Assembly (NCBI RefSeq): GCF_040954835.1
Contig: NC_090698.1
Location: 2,354,501 to 2,418,500 of the forward strand
Origin: Lepisosteus oculatus
Lineage: Eukaryota > Chordata > Actinopteri > Semionotiformes > Lepisosteidae
DNA: 64,000 nucleotides
Reading direction: 5' to 3'
The notes beneath the pieces were generated by a model. That model did not search any database, had not been told where the DNA came from, and saw only the letters and a program-made list of their open reading frames with translations. Positions 35,588 to 46,879 of the stretch are shown piece after piece (position 1 is the stretch's first letter; the number at the start of each line of letters is the position of its first letter). The translations under genes and the position numbers were made by a program.

Positions 35588-35786
35588 GTGGGTAGCTGCG
35601 TCAGCATGCGTAGGCTGCAAAGGAACAAGTAATAGGTTTATTCCATGCTGAAAAAAAGAAGAAAGAGAACACAACGTTTCGGCCGTGGAGCCTTCTTCAG
35701 GTGTGACACCTGAAGAAGGCTCCACGGCCGAAACGTTGTGTTCTCTTTCTTCTTTTTTTCAGCATGGAATAAACCTATTACTTGTT
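35588..35786. mobile_element. foldback element, copy 2 (perfect palindrome)
   Basis: The core is a perfect inverted repeat with two 83-bp arms (35,622-35,704 and 35,706-35,788) around a single G at 35,705. The left side extends a further 34 bp ('ggtagctgcgtcagcatgcg' then 'taggctgcaaa'). A 15-bp direct repeat, CCATTGCCATTTTAG, flanks the insertion at 35,573-35,587 and 35,787-35,801. Each arm carries CTGAAGA, a GGC/GCC stem and GAAAC (plus strand 35,710-35,734; minus strand 35,676-35,700), resembling a hammerhead ribozyme core. The unit has no ORF. Related to copies at 12,243 and 56,519. Confidence 0.85.
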
Positions 35787-35959
35787 CCATTGCCATTTTA
35801 GCCTATTAATGTTCCAACACGGTCCCACTCACTCTTTTTCTTGCCTGCCTGTTGTTCCAAGCTTGTTCTTTTCCAAGCATGTTTCTCTGGGTGTTTGTAG
35901 CCGTCTCCAAACCCTGGGATGCAGGTTTTACATGCATGTGTTGATACAAGCAGCACTCA

Positions 35960-36245
35960 TGGGGTGGAGCAGTGGCACTGTGGCGCAGGATCTGCGCCTG
36001 TGGCTGGAAGGTTGCCAGTTCGAATCCCATGGCTAGCAGAGGCACCCTACTCCGGTGGGCCCCTGAGCAAGGCCCTTAACCCCAACTGCTCCAGGGGTGC
36101 TGTACAATGACTGACCCTGCGCTCTGACCCCAAGCTTCTCTCCCCCCCTGTGTGTCTCATGGAGAGCAAGCTGGGGTATGTGGAAAGACAAATTCCTAAT
36201 GCAAGATATTGTTTATGGCTAATAAGGTGATCTTATCTCATTTCA
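35960..36245 (+). mobile_element. tRNA-derived SINE
   Basis: The head has 'gtggcgcaggatctgcgcct' and a B box 'agttcgaatcc' near 36,018, then 'cctgagcaaggcccttaacc', 'gctctgaccccaagcttctc' and 'catggagagcaagctggggt'. The tail is 'aattcctaatgcaagatatt', ending near 'aaggtgatcttatct'. This is a nearly complete copy. A tail fragment of the same family is inverted at 40,355-40,420. Confidence 0.8.
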
Positions 36246-36249
36246 TCAA

Positions 36250-37860
36250 AGTGATTTTCCCCTTAAAGAATACTTGATCTTCCAAAAACATGTATGCAAC
36301 TTAAAAGGGACTTTGCTTTCAGTTATTTTTTTCTACCTCCTATTGTGTGTATGTGTGATGAACTTTGACCTTGGCCTGTCTTCACTTCCCGATTTCCACC
36401 TTCTTTCTGGTCCAGATCACCAGCATGAATCAGCCATCATATCATCTGTTCTCGGATCTCGGAGTGATCTTTGAATCATGTGTGTTTATGTGAAACAGAT
36501 GGCTTTCGTGCAATGTGTGGAACACTGCGGTACTGGTAAACCTCTGAGATGCATGACTGTGTTCTGTGTGTGTTACCCATTGTTGCGGAATTAAAGCAGG
36601 AATAGTTTCCGCTGATGAGTACCAGTTTATCATGTTGATAAATTATTATTATTATTATCATGAGGCCTTTAGCGAAATTAACACCCAGAACTCATATGTT
36701 TAGCTGAGGTTTTAAATAGTGCGAGATCTTTTCCGCAGTCTGGAGATGAAACACAGCATTGACCAGCTGGATGACTAAACCACAAGAGTCTCTTTGGCTT
36801 TTTCTTTAAAGAGATAATCGAGAATGTTGTTGAAAACATCATTGGATGCAATTTAATATTGTAGTATAGCAAACTAACACTGTGTTGTCCACTGTAATGA
36901 ATTATAATTAATTTAATTAATAATATCTAAACTTGTTTTTCATACAACTTAGGTTCCCATCACTCTGCCTGTAGTCTCTCTTGTTCTCTGAGGTGTTTCC
37001 GTTTCTGTCATAACTATTGATCGGTCCAAGCTGCTCCAATCAGCTCCTGGACCGCTTTTTTTGGCCTTTTTGCTGCTTTGCTTAATGATCCAGCTGCTTC
37101 TTTTTAACACGTTTCTCTTGCAGCTCAGCCGTGCATGATGGGCAGTGATGAGGCAGCAGCTTAGCACTGAATGGGACCCAAGCTTGTACTTCGAGGAAAA
37201 TCCAAGAGCTGTGATGTGCATTAACCCGTGAGAAAGTGTCATGAACAGAATATGTCACATTCCTGAGAAGTACAGGATGCAAAAGAGCAGTTTTCTTGTC
37301 TAGTTGGGCTTAGAGCTTTGCACTGGGACTGCTGTTGTTCCCCTGAGGAACGGTCCTTGGCCAGCTGTGAGTGAATGAGCGCTAGTGATGTTGTTGGGGT
37401 AACCCAGGGCGGTTAGGTCACATCCAAAGGGTGTCCTTCATTTTGGTTTGTCTAAAGCTATGGAAACCAAGATCAGCAGTTGATTCTTTTAAGTTGATTC
37501 ATAAGCTCTTAACCCTCGTCCGTCCAGACCGGAGAGCGAGCAGACCCCTTGTATATCAGTCGGTCAGGTGTTCCTTTTGTCTTGCTGCCTGCTCCAGCAC
37601 TCTGGTTTATCGGAGTGTGTACGGCACTGCACTGTGGTAGAGTTGCCTGCACTTTCAGCGTTTCCAAGAATGGACTGTGCTAGAGATTCTGCAACTTTTT
37701 GTTAGCATGCTTTACCACACTTATGGGTATTCCTCCATGCTTTTGCAGGGGTTTGGAAAACTTTGAACGCAGCTAGGTATTCAAAATCCTAGGATGTGCT
37801 GATAAAATGAGCCAAAGAAAGTCGAGCTGAAGACAGGTGAAAGTGACGAGGACGTGAACA
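36250..37860. other. intergenic stretch, no gene recognised
   Basis: Includes a short (ATT)n at about 36,644-36,658. No exon, RNA gene or repeat family was recognised. Confidence 0.45.
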
Positions 37861-37864
37861 CAGG

Positions 37865-37960
37865 GTTCATTGTTTTACACACTTCACAAAGTGTTGTGGG
37901 TGTCTGGAGCAAGCTGTTCAGCCATGCTGCGGAAGCCAGCCTCCCAATACTTCATCATTG
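37865..37960 (+). mobile_element. LINE 3' tail fragment
   Basis: The sequence 'cacacttcacaaagtgttgt' then 'gggtgtctggagcaagctgt' and 'tcagccatgctgcggaagcc' is a diverged copy of the FFTxRVVGVWxKLxSHAAEA module. Confidence 0.7.
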
Positions 37961-37969
37961 AAGAACCTA

Positions 37970-39620
37970 CTAGAGATTCCTGTGTCTCCTCTTATATCTT
38001 TAGAATATCACCCAGTAAAGCTTCACTGGGAGAACTGGGAGAAATAGCCGCTATACGTTCCTGAGAATTTTTCCTGCAGTGTGGTTGCTGAATCCAGCCA
38101 GTCAGACAGTGTCTGAGTAGCCTCTTGTAGCCTTCTTATGCTGCTTATTAGAATGGAGGCCATCCCTCTGACTCACTGCTCCCCTAATACTGCCGCTGCT
38201 GTGCTCATGGCCATGCATGACGTTCAAGCATCGTGGATGCAGACCGGACGCAAGCCGCCTTGTAATGATTACCTGATTCCAAAGGAGCTTCCAGGAAAGA
38301 CATTACATCATCCGCTGAGCCCCCATGAACTACATCCCATTCCCCACGGGCATCTCCCATTTACATATACATGTTGCAAAACACAAAGCAGGTCATCCCA
38401 CTGCAGGGCAGTACAGTATAAGGCTCCAGCATGAAGGGGATCATCAGGCATGAGATTCGGGTGATTGTGCGGAGACCGTGGTGTCACCCGCCTGCACTGA
38501 ACCTCACACGTTAGATATGTACTTTTAAAGTACAATTTCTTTTCCTGGATATTAATATTAATAAAGCACTGCCCTGCTGAATAAAGATATACCCCACCAC
38601 GTGTGCATTGTCATCTAGAATTTATCTTTAGAATTTATTCTCACCTTATTTGGTTCAATATATTATTTCTGTTCTTGTTCATATTCATTTAGTTGTTGCT
38701 GCTAAAAAATAGTCCAGACTTTTTTGCCTTTTTGACCTTTATGACAAAAATTCAATTAGTAAATTATTTGAGGCGATTACTGAACATTTGTTGTTGTATT
38801 TAAGAGTTGCGAAAGGGCTGGGATAAAACACAGTTTTAACAAGGGTGGAACTGCAGAAGTATACATAAAAACACTGTACAAAGTGCAAAAGTCTGTTGTT
38901 TTTTTATCCTATTTTTTTATTTTTGTAATAATGTTTTTAAGTAAGATACAGAACTACTTTAGTCAAAACGTTTATTACATTTCCCTTGACAAATTTATGG
39001 TAACCACCCAAGTCTGCTTTAGTCCCACTGTAAATGTTTGGAAAAGTGATGGCTAGAGAATGCTTATGCCTCATGTTTATTTTCTGTTACTAATTTGTTA
39101 GTAGTAAAAAAAACGCCCATCCCAAGAGATGCAGTATGTTGCCCTTTTAGGGTATTTCCTGGTGGTGACTTCAAATGTTTGGTAAATGTACTTGAAACTG
39201 CACTCAAATACCGAAATGTCATTGGGTTTCCCTGTGACTCTAAAATAAAGTAAGTCTTTCCGAAATTGACGCGTGTGTGGAGATGGCTATGTTACAACTG
39301 TGGAATTTGTAACTATTAAACCTTTTTTTCTGTTCAAACTTTAATTTTACCAAAGCCAAAACAGCTTGTAACACCCTCCTTACAAGGCTTAAAATTAAAA
39401 AAATCAATTGAAAATTAAAAAAGGAAAAAGCCCTATTGGACCTGTAGTACATCTGTCGGCCTCTGGGCTGTACGCTTCACAGAGACATTGGTAACCAAGG
39501 AGTGTAACAGCCGTGTGTTCTCAGCCAGACTGCTTGAATCGCATGTCACACAGTACAGCGAGTGGAAGTGATCGAAATAATTATAAGAGCTAAAGTACAA
39601 GCTCACCTTTCAGGAAATCA
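37970..39620. other. intergenic stretch, no gene recognised
   Basis: AT-rich from about 38,500 to 39,420. No coding or RNA feature was recognised. Confidence 0.45.
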
Positions 39621-39624
39621 ATTC

Positions 39625-40160
39625 CTAGGGAGCCATCAACAGGGGTTTAGAAGATGTAGGTCTTGCCTCACCAGTAATAAGATTTAATAAGATTTCTTTC
39701 AGCTGACAACTGCTGTAATGGTTACACAGATCAGATACTGTGGTGTATTTTGTGATCAGGGTCCTCAAAAGATTCATTCTCAAATTACAGGCAGTAGGCT
39801 TTGACGAAAACACACGTTTGGATTGAGATTTGGTTATTAAATAGAAAACAAATACAGATACCAATCAGGAATATTAAAACTAGTGTTATGTAATTTGTGG
39901 AGTACTACAGGGCTCTCTGCTAGGACCATTGTTGTTCTTAATTTCTATCGGTGACATAGATTCTGGTATAGGAAGTAAACTGCTCATGCCTGCAGATGAC
40001 ATGAAAGTGGAAGGATTAGCAGTTTAGAAGAAGCAATTACATTTACACAGCATGCATGTGTCAAAACCTTAAATGAGAAACACTGAACAAAAAGAGGCTA
40101 TTTATTAAATTAGGGTATCTTTAAAATTGTATAATGCACTATTTAAGGCTCTTTTAGAAT
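39625..40160 (+). mobile_element. LINE reverse-transcriptase relic
   Basis: A decayed CR1/L2-like ORF2. At 39,895-40,000 the frame reads [16 protein letters not shown] then GDIDSGI and PADDMK, matching the RT block [23 protein letters not shown]...FADDTK with the first residue of the catalytic loop changed. Near 39,625 'gagccatcaacaggggttta' matches the 'SHQxGFR' block. At 40,115-40,160 ALFKALLEYC matches the thumb block RPHLEYC. Stops and deletions show it is dead. Confidence 0.75.
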
Positions 40161-40189
40161 ATTGTGTAAAATACTGTTTGTGTATGTGA

Positions 40190-40345
40190 ATTGATCCCAG
40201 GATCACATCCAGCACTTTTTTGAAAGAAACCACGTATCAACCACATGGCTGTTTAACCTGCTCCATACTCCCACAGCACTTTGTGCACAGAGATGCCTCC
40301 TGTTTTGTTGTTTTTAATGTGCTTTCCTGTAGCTTCTACTGAAGA
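40190..40345 (-). mobile_element. LINE 3' tail fragment, inverted
   Basis: On the minus strand this reads the FFTxR...WxxL module (plus strand 'ctccatactcccacagcact' and 'ttgtgcacagagatgcctcc'). It faces the plus-strand RT relic at 39,625-40,160. The pair is either two insertions or one inverted during insertion. Confidence 0.7.
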
Positions 40346-40354
40346 GATCACTTT

Positions 40355-40425
40355 TATGAGCCGTATACAATTTCTTGCATTAGGAATTTGTCTTTTGTGC
40401 TTTTCTACTTGTGCACCTTGGTTCG
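40355..40425 (-). mobile_element. SINE tail fragment, inverted
   Basis: The plus-strand sequence 'caatttcttgcattaggaat' is the reverse complement of the tail of the SINE at 35,960-36,245. Confidence 0.6.
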
Positions 40426-40429
40426 TGTC

Positions 40430-42165
40430 ACACTGCTCCTGCTGAAGAAGTCAGGTGGGCCGATTCTGACAGTGCCGTGCGCGGTTTGAAGCAATTGGAT
40501 CGGGTCGACTTGCGGCCTTCTCCGTTCAAGAGTTTTTTTAGCCTGTCAGCTTAGGCCGTACCTGCGAAGCCAGGAATGTACCCGGCTGCTCTTCCCTGGG
40601 CTGATTCCCGAGCAGGGGCATAAAGAAAAGTTTGTTTCCAGGTGTGTGTGATCAGGGATGGGGGGAGGGGAGCACAGCGGACCGGGAATCATGTGCTTGA
40701 GTCAGTAAAGCTGCTAGCAAGTACGTTTTAGCAAGGAACCCGTTCCTTCCCGATCACATCTCATTATTTCCTGTTTGGACCTCCTGTGCTCTTGCTTGTC
40801 GTGGCTCCCTCGATAAGGAATCAAAAAGCACACAGCGTGAGGCGTCAGTTTTGTTTATCAGAAACAAAATGCCCAGGCTTCAGAAATGCCTTGACCTCAG
40901 CAGCCTCATCCTGGGGGAGGCTGGTGCGAGTCCTGCAAAAGGAAGCCGTATCAGCCTCTGAGAAAGGGTGTTTATTCTGTCTGGCATGGAGAGCGTGGAG
41001 CAGCCACAGAGCAGTAGAAAGAGTAGGGGGCTTTATTGCAATATGCCATGGTGTTGATAGGGCATGTAATGGTCTTGAAAATAAATGTTTTTGTTGTAAT
41101 TTGTGATGTGTATATCTGCTTTTGAATGTTTTAGCTTTTGTTGTGTAATAGATGTAGACAATAAGGGAAAACATGAAGCTGAGCAGGACCTTAATTGGGG
41201 ATACAGGCCCAGAGCTCTAGAAGATTTCTAGTATAAACCTGTCTGTTCCACATTCTGGATTAAATTCCTGGACTTCGATTAGTTCAAAGCCAGGTAAGAG
41301 AGTTAATGTTTCACAAAATTATAGCTGATTTATTTTGGTCCAGAAAGGCCTTTCTTTTTTCTTCCTTGGTTTCAGCTGAAACCCAGCCAGGAACGCGAAG
41401 GGTCAGAGCACGGCTCTGTCAACAGCACTCTGAAATAGATCAAGCTGTTTCTTGCAGCAGACTGTTAGCAGTTCGAGTTCCTGAATGACGCTGGTTTTCT
41501 GTTTAATTAAACTAGACGAGCATTAAAAAAGCAAAGCCGTTTTTGCATTCCCTAATAAGGCCGTGGTTGAAAGGTTTCCAGTTGTTTTGCATCGTTTTTG
41601 TGGCGTTGAGACAGGAGTGGGTGGCACCACAACTGGAAGGAAGCTTTTCTTCCGATGTGACTGATGCCATACGCAGGTAGAGAAGGTTTGCCAGTGACAG
41701 CTCTGCCTGAACCAGGCTTGCCCTGTGCTTGAAGGGCCGGTGTGTCCTCAGGCTTTTAGTCCAGCTGGGCTTGCAGCGATCCAGATTGGCTCAGTACTGG
41801 TTTCGCCGGACAGGTTAAATGGCTTCTTCCAGCTCTCCGGGTGCTGCTGCTTGAAAGACACCTAGAAAACCTGCAAGCAAATCCGAGCTCCAGAACCAGG
41901 ATTCTGGACCCCTGTGATAGACTTTCCATTAGAAGGCCTCTTTTCGAAAGATACTAGTGAAGCATCCCATTAGTTACTACTGCTACCCAGGAAACGTGCA
42001 GTGCTTCGCCTTGTCCCTTTGGTTCTGTATATGGCCAAACCATTTCCTGTTTTTTAGGTTTCCACTATTCCCAAACTTTCCACTTTTTCCATGAACCCAG
42101 TGTGTCCCACTACACCTTTCTGTGCTTTCACCTCGGCAAAGGTCCTTGTTCCAAGAATCCCAGCA
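40430..42165. other. intergenic stretch, no gene recognised
   Basis: No exon, RNA or known repeat was recognised. The 106-codon frame at 40,786-41,106 has no recognisable similarity. Confidence 0.45.
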
Positions 42166-42169
42166 TGGC

Positions 42170-42410
42170 AGAAGGGCCACAGATGATAGGATGCTATTCA
42201 GCCCATCTGGTTTTTAATTCCTCTGTGTCCTTACTGGTTTCACTGGCCTGTTTGGTAGTCAGTGGTTAATTTACCTGAGGATGTCATCCTGATGTTTCAT
42301 GAAGGAAGCCAGCATATTGGCTGGAATAGTTTACTGCAGACCCCCACAACTCTTTGTGTAAAGAACACCCTCCTGTTCTTTATTAAACTCCTTCTCTGGT
42401 TGCTTTTAGC
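42170..42410 (-). mobile_element. LINE 3' tail fragment, inverted
   Basis: The plus strand shows 'caactctttgtgtaaagaac' then 'accctcctgttctttattaa' and 'attcagcccatctgg', the reverse complement of the CR1/L2-like 3' module and its tail. Confidence 0.7.
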
Positions 42411-42419
42411 TGTGCAGTG

Positions 42420-43940
42420 ACTTGCGAGCATCTATGGTTCGTGGTGCTGATGTGATATGCCATTTTATATGAGCTTTGTTTCCATCACACCTGGAACTGT
42501 GTTGTGCGAAGCTTTCTGGTACACTGGCCCTCTGGTTTCCAGATTATGTCCTCACCAGGTGCTCTGAGCAGGTTCCTTCCACTTCCACACCCTGAGGGTG
42601 TGTGTGTTCCCAGAATCCTGTGCAGAAAGCACAGTGCAGCATACTAACAGTGGCGTACCAGGTGCGCTCCTACCGTCGTGACTCAAAAAAACATCTCTTA
42701 AAGGAACTAGGATGTTTATCCACGGCAACTTCCCTAACGGATTTAACTATCCGTTTTATTTTTGTATAAAATGTTTATAGATTCTGACCTAAACAAATGC
42801 GGTATGTTGTACACAGTGACGCACAGCGAGCAGTATTACAAACTATTAGAACACTGGGAGTGATGCTTCTGTTAAAAGTAACGTTGTGTGCTCCCCATTG
42901 GTCCTCCAGCAGCACACACCTCTGCAGGCGATGACGGCGACAGTTCCTTGGCCTGAGTCTCACCAGGGCCTCCTGTTGATGGTGAGATGCCTTCCTGTGG
43001 AGCTACGAGTGACGGGCAGGTTCGGTCCTCCGTCATCCACCCTAGTCGCGGCGCTTGTGCTGTGCTGTGGTACTTGGTTGTGCTGTGCTGTGGGTTTGCA
43101 AAGCACATCCAGGATGGAGACTCTTGCGTGCTCTGGCTGTCTCTGGTGGGGCTGGGTGGATCAAAGGGTGGCTGGCTGTAGGAGAGAGAATTAACCAGTG
43201 AGCTACTCCAAACTGGTCTGTGCAATATGGTCGTCTCTTTTCTGTCTTACAAGACAGCAGTATCCCTGAAAAACAAGGACTTTCAATTCCCAGATCCTTT
43301 CTTAATCCTTCTTCATACAGCTCAAGATAAGTGGCACCACTGTACAGTTAAGCACCCTCCGCGCTCCTGCTGGTGTCAAATCCAGGGCCACTTTGCAGGC
43401 TCATCTTTAAGGCTGGATCTCCGGCCCCGGCTTCTCCGTTACAGCGGAATTCATCCTGACCATCCGCCATCTGGAGCTGCAGATGAGGCATCTCTCAGCT
43501 CACCACAAAACCACTGCCTGCCCTGGGCCCCAGGTGGCTCGTTTCTGTGTAATGAAGGGCAGCTGATTTTACTCAAGGAACGGTACCCCCAAGATCAGAG
43601 GCACCCCTACCGGCAGTTTTTACCCCTCCCCCCTCACGGGGAGCCTTGCAGTGTCACAGCCATGCAAGTGATTCCAGTAACTCTTTGGCTTTCTGCCGTC
43701 GCAGAGTTCTGCTGCAGAGCTGTCTTTCCCTAGAAATAGTGTTTTCCAGAGAGCTGAAGAGGCGAGCACATGTAAACAACAAAGCTAACATTCGGAATTG
43801 ATCAACACCCCCAGTCTCAGCCTAAACAATACATGTGTGTCATGTAACAGAACCTGGCTGTGAGTGCATTTCCTTCCCAACTTCTCAGCTTTTATTTAGA
43901 ATCTATGATTGGCAAAAAACCTACAGATTTTAATTGTGCT
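42420..43940. other. intergenic stretch, no gene recognised
   Basis: A 168-codon frame at 43,227-43,733 has no recognisable domain and no flanking splice logic. It is treated as chance. Confidence 0.45.
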
Positions 43941-43944
43941 TTTA

Positions 43945-44495
43945 TAATGGAAGGGGAAAGTGGCGCAGGCTGTTGAGGACCTGGACTTCTTACCAGCGTT
44001 GGGGGTTCAAGTCCTTGCTGACCTCTATGGTAGCCTGGAGCAAGGTCTGTCCTCCAGCTGGGGTTACAATAGGTTACAAAAGGGGGGTTTACCTAGTTAT
44101 TAAAATAATTATTTCCCTTTGTTACAATGTGTATTTGGAGTTAAATGCAGCCTTCAGATGAGATGGTAAACCGAGGTCCTGACTCTCTGGTCATTAAACA
44201 TCCCAGGGGGTTTCTTTGAAAAGAGTAGGGGTGTTACTCCGGTGTCTTGGCTAAATTTCCTACTGGTCTTTACCAGTCATGGCCTCCTAATAATCCCCCT
44301 ATCTGAACTGGCTTCATCACTCTGCTCTCCTCCCCACTGAGAGCTGGTGTGTGGGGAGCGTTCTGGAGCATCATCCAGGTGGGGCTGAACACTGGGGGTG
44401 GTGGAGGGGATCCCCATTACCTGTAAAGCGCTTTGAGTGGAGTGTCCAGAAAAGCACCATATAAGTGTGAGGAATTGAAGATTATTATATTATTT
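43945..44495 (+). mobile_element. composite SINE, near full length
   Basis: A tRNA-like head ('aagtggcgcaggctg', B-box-like 'ggttcaagtcc' at about 44,007) is followed by 'gagatggtaaaccgaggtcc', 'tggcttcatcactctgctct', 'gagagctggtgtgtggggag' and 'cctgtaaagcgctttgagtg', ending in an ATT-rich tail. The tail half is shared with the inverted fragment at 4,150-4,345. It is about 550 bp with small indels and no ORF. Confidence 0.85.
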
Positions 44496-44499
44496 TATT

Positions 44500-46710
44500 A
44501 AAGAAACGTTCAGGACCAAGGAGTTCTCAGGTCTGTTTGAGCCTATATCAAGGTTCAGGGTGTGCACTTGACGTTCAGGCCCCCGTGTTTTGTCCTACAA
44601 AAGCATTTCAGCTTGGATTTGCTGACCATTTAGAGGACTGTTCAGACCCTCTTGTTTTAATTAATGAGCAACAAAAGCTAATTGTTGCCAGGTGTCTGTG
44701 GTTGTGAGGCTACACAGCGCTGGTTTGCGTGGTTTATGGGAAGTCCACTCAGGCATTCCTTCTCATGGATTCCTAATCGCAGCCATGGCGCAGGGCCATG
44801 ACTTAGATGGGCGTCTGTCTGGGAGACCTCGCTGTGATCTGGCCAGTGAATTCTGGGGCCCGATCTTGCCTTCTGAGGGCTGCGGCTGAGTGCATGGGCA
44901 TTTCGGTTTGGAGTTCATTCGTTTTCATTTCGTGTTCATTCATGGTGAGCGTGCCCATGACGAGCAAGGCAGTCTGAAGCTGCGTTCAACAGAGCGATTC
45001 TGTTAGTGGTTGGCCACGTGCAGTGAAGGCTCTCCTTGACTTTGCTTCACCACTTGATGACTCTCGACTTGATGACCACTTGATGAGCCAGAGAAATCAG
45101 ACACAACCTTTCAAAAACACTGTACTGCTGTCTAGGCATTTGGGGGCTTTCTGGGAGAGATGACCCATACATTTTCCATCTGGGATTTTGCTTCAGGATA
45201 AGCATATTTCTCCAGAAGTAATTCCTCTTTTCATTTTTTCTCGGGAATGAACTCGGGAATAAACTCAAAAAGATTGATTGTATTTCTGTACGTGGATTTC
45301 TTTTAAAAAAAGACAGAACCTGCAGCTGGTGTTTGTAGCCAATAGGCAGATGAGGTTGCGTTTGGCAAAGTTTTAACTTGCATTGAAAGGGAGAATCTGA
45401 CCTGTACTGCAAACTCTGTACTGTAGCTCAGACGCGAAGTTATTAATGCCAACTGAGTGAAACAAACCGTGGACTTTGAAAGCACGAGGTGTTTACCTAA
45501 AGTAGCATATCAGTGTGAAATAAACTTTTTATTGAAGGTGACACCATGAGCACCTCAAGAATCAGCTGAGGTTTCAAATAGTTTTTCCTTTTTTCCTTTA
45601 TCCAAGTTGACTAACAGAGCCATTAAAATGAAGCTTAAAAACTCACCAGCACAGAGATAATTACTTGCAGTCACATGGGAAGGAAATTGTCTCCTCACAC
45701 TTGTTAACTGTATGTAAGGACAAACCTCTTTACACAACGAGTAGGGGGATGTTGTGCAGTCTTTTGAGTCCCATATAGTCAATACTGGGACCCTGTGGTA
45801 TTGTTCTGGTGCACTTTTGGTGAAATAAAAATATTTTGTGATACTTGGAAGTTGGTCCACCAAAAGCCTGAAAATCCTCCTTCAGTGTAAAAAATAAACA
45901 AAACTGAACGTGATTTGTATTGTGGCATACTATAACTGTTTTAGAGGGCAAGACTTACAGTGCTGTTAGCTAAGCATTGCCTGTAAGCACATAAAGGAGA
46001 AGGGGGTCACATGGTTTCAGGGAGCTCCTGCATCTCCAGGGGGGCCAGTCTGAACTCCAGGTCACACGTTTTCCTGCAGAGGGGGGACCTGGGTTGTTTG
46101 CAGACTATAAGCAATACCTGTCCTCTTCCAGAACTCGATACCCAACGCAGAGGTGTGATGAATCATAGTAGTACCTGTCTGTCTAAGGGCAAAACCTCTC
46201 CAGTCCTTGAGCCTACAGAAAAGAGGCAGGCTGCCACGTGCCTGGGTAAACATTACCTCACGCTTGGCAGAAGGGTGAAGGAGCAAATGAGATCGAACTG
46301 CAGGTTTCATTTTTAAAGGCTGAGGACTCTTGAAAAATACCAATGATAAAATTCCAATCCAAATGTGTAAAAGCGTTAGCAGAATGAGTCAATCGCAGTG
46401 GGGAGAATCTGCCTCTCTTAGCGCCACTGTGATCTTTAACACAAATCCACTCGCAAAACTCTAAAAACCCCCAACCAGGAATACCTACATTACTTCAGGC
46501 ATGAATTATACCAGTTGCAGCCACAGTGTCCTCCTCACATTCTTCTCCAATGCTGTGCTGGATCTCAGGATCTGTGTGTGTGTTGTAGAGTTTGCTCGAC
46601 ACTTCTAAGCAGTCAGCAAGCTGGACCGATCTTCTGACAAAGTGAGGGGGAGTGCATGTCTTTGTTTTAAATTTGGACTGACACTCTCTGACACTCTCTA
46701 CCTTGACCCA
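44500..46710. other. intergenic stretch, no gene recognised
   Basis: No coding, RNA or known repeat signal was recognised. Confidence 0.45.
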
Positions 46711-46717
46711 CCTAAAG

Positions 46718-46875
46718 CAGGGGTGTCCAGTCCTGGTTCTCGTGGGTCGCTGTGTCTGCAGATTTTCTGGGTGTCTAAAGCAGCAAGACATGAAGAGCTG
46801 AGAGAAGCTGTTGAACTGTCCAGTTAATTCAGTGAGCAGGTGATCTGGATTGTGAAGACCTGAGGCGGAGTGAAA
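46718..46875 (+). repeat. possible hAT-derived or SINE fragment
   Basis: It starts 'caggggtgtccagtcctggt' and continues 'gtgtctgcagattttctggg' to 'gtgatctggattgtgaagac'. This start is common in fish dispersed repeats, and CAGGGGTG is typical of hAT ends. No matching inverted end was found within 1 kb. Confidence 0.4.
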
Positions 46876-46879
46876 TAGT

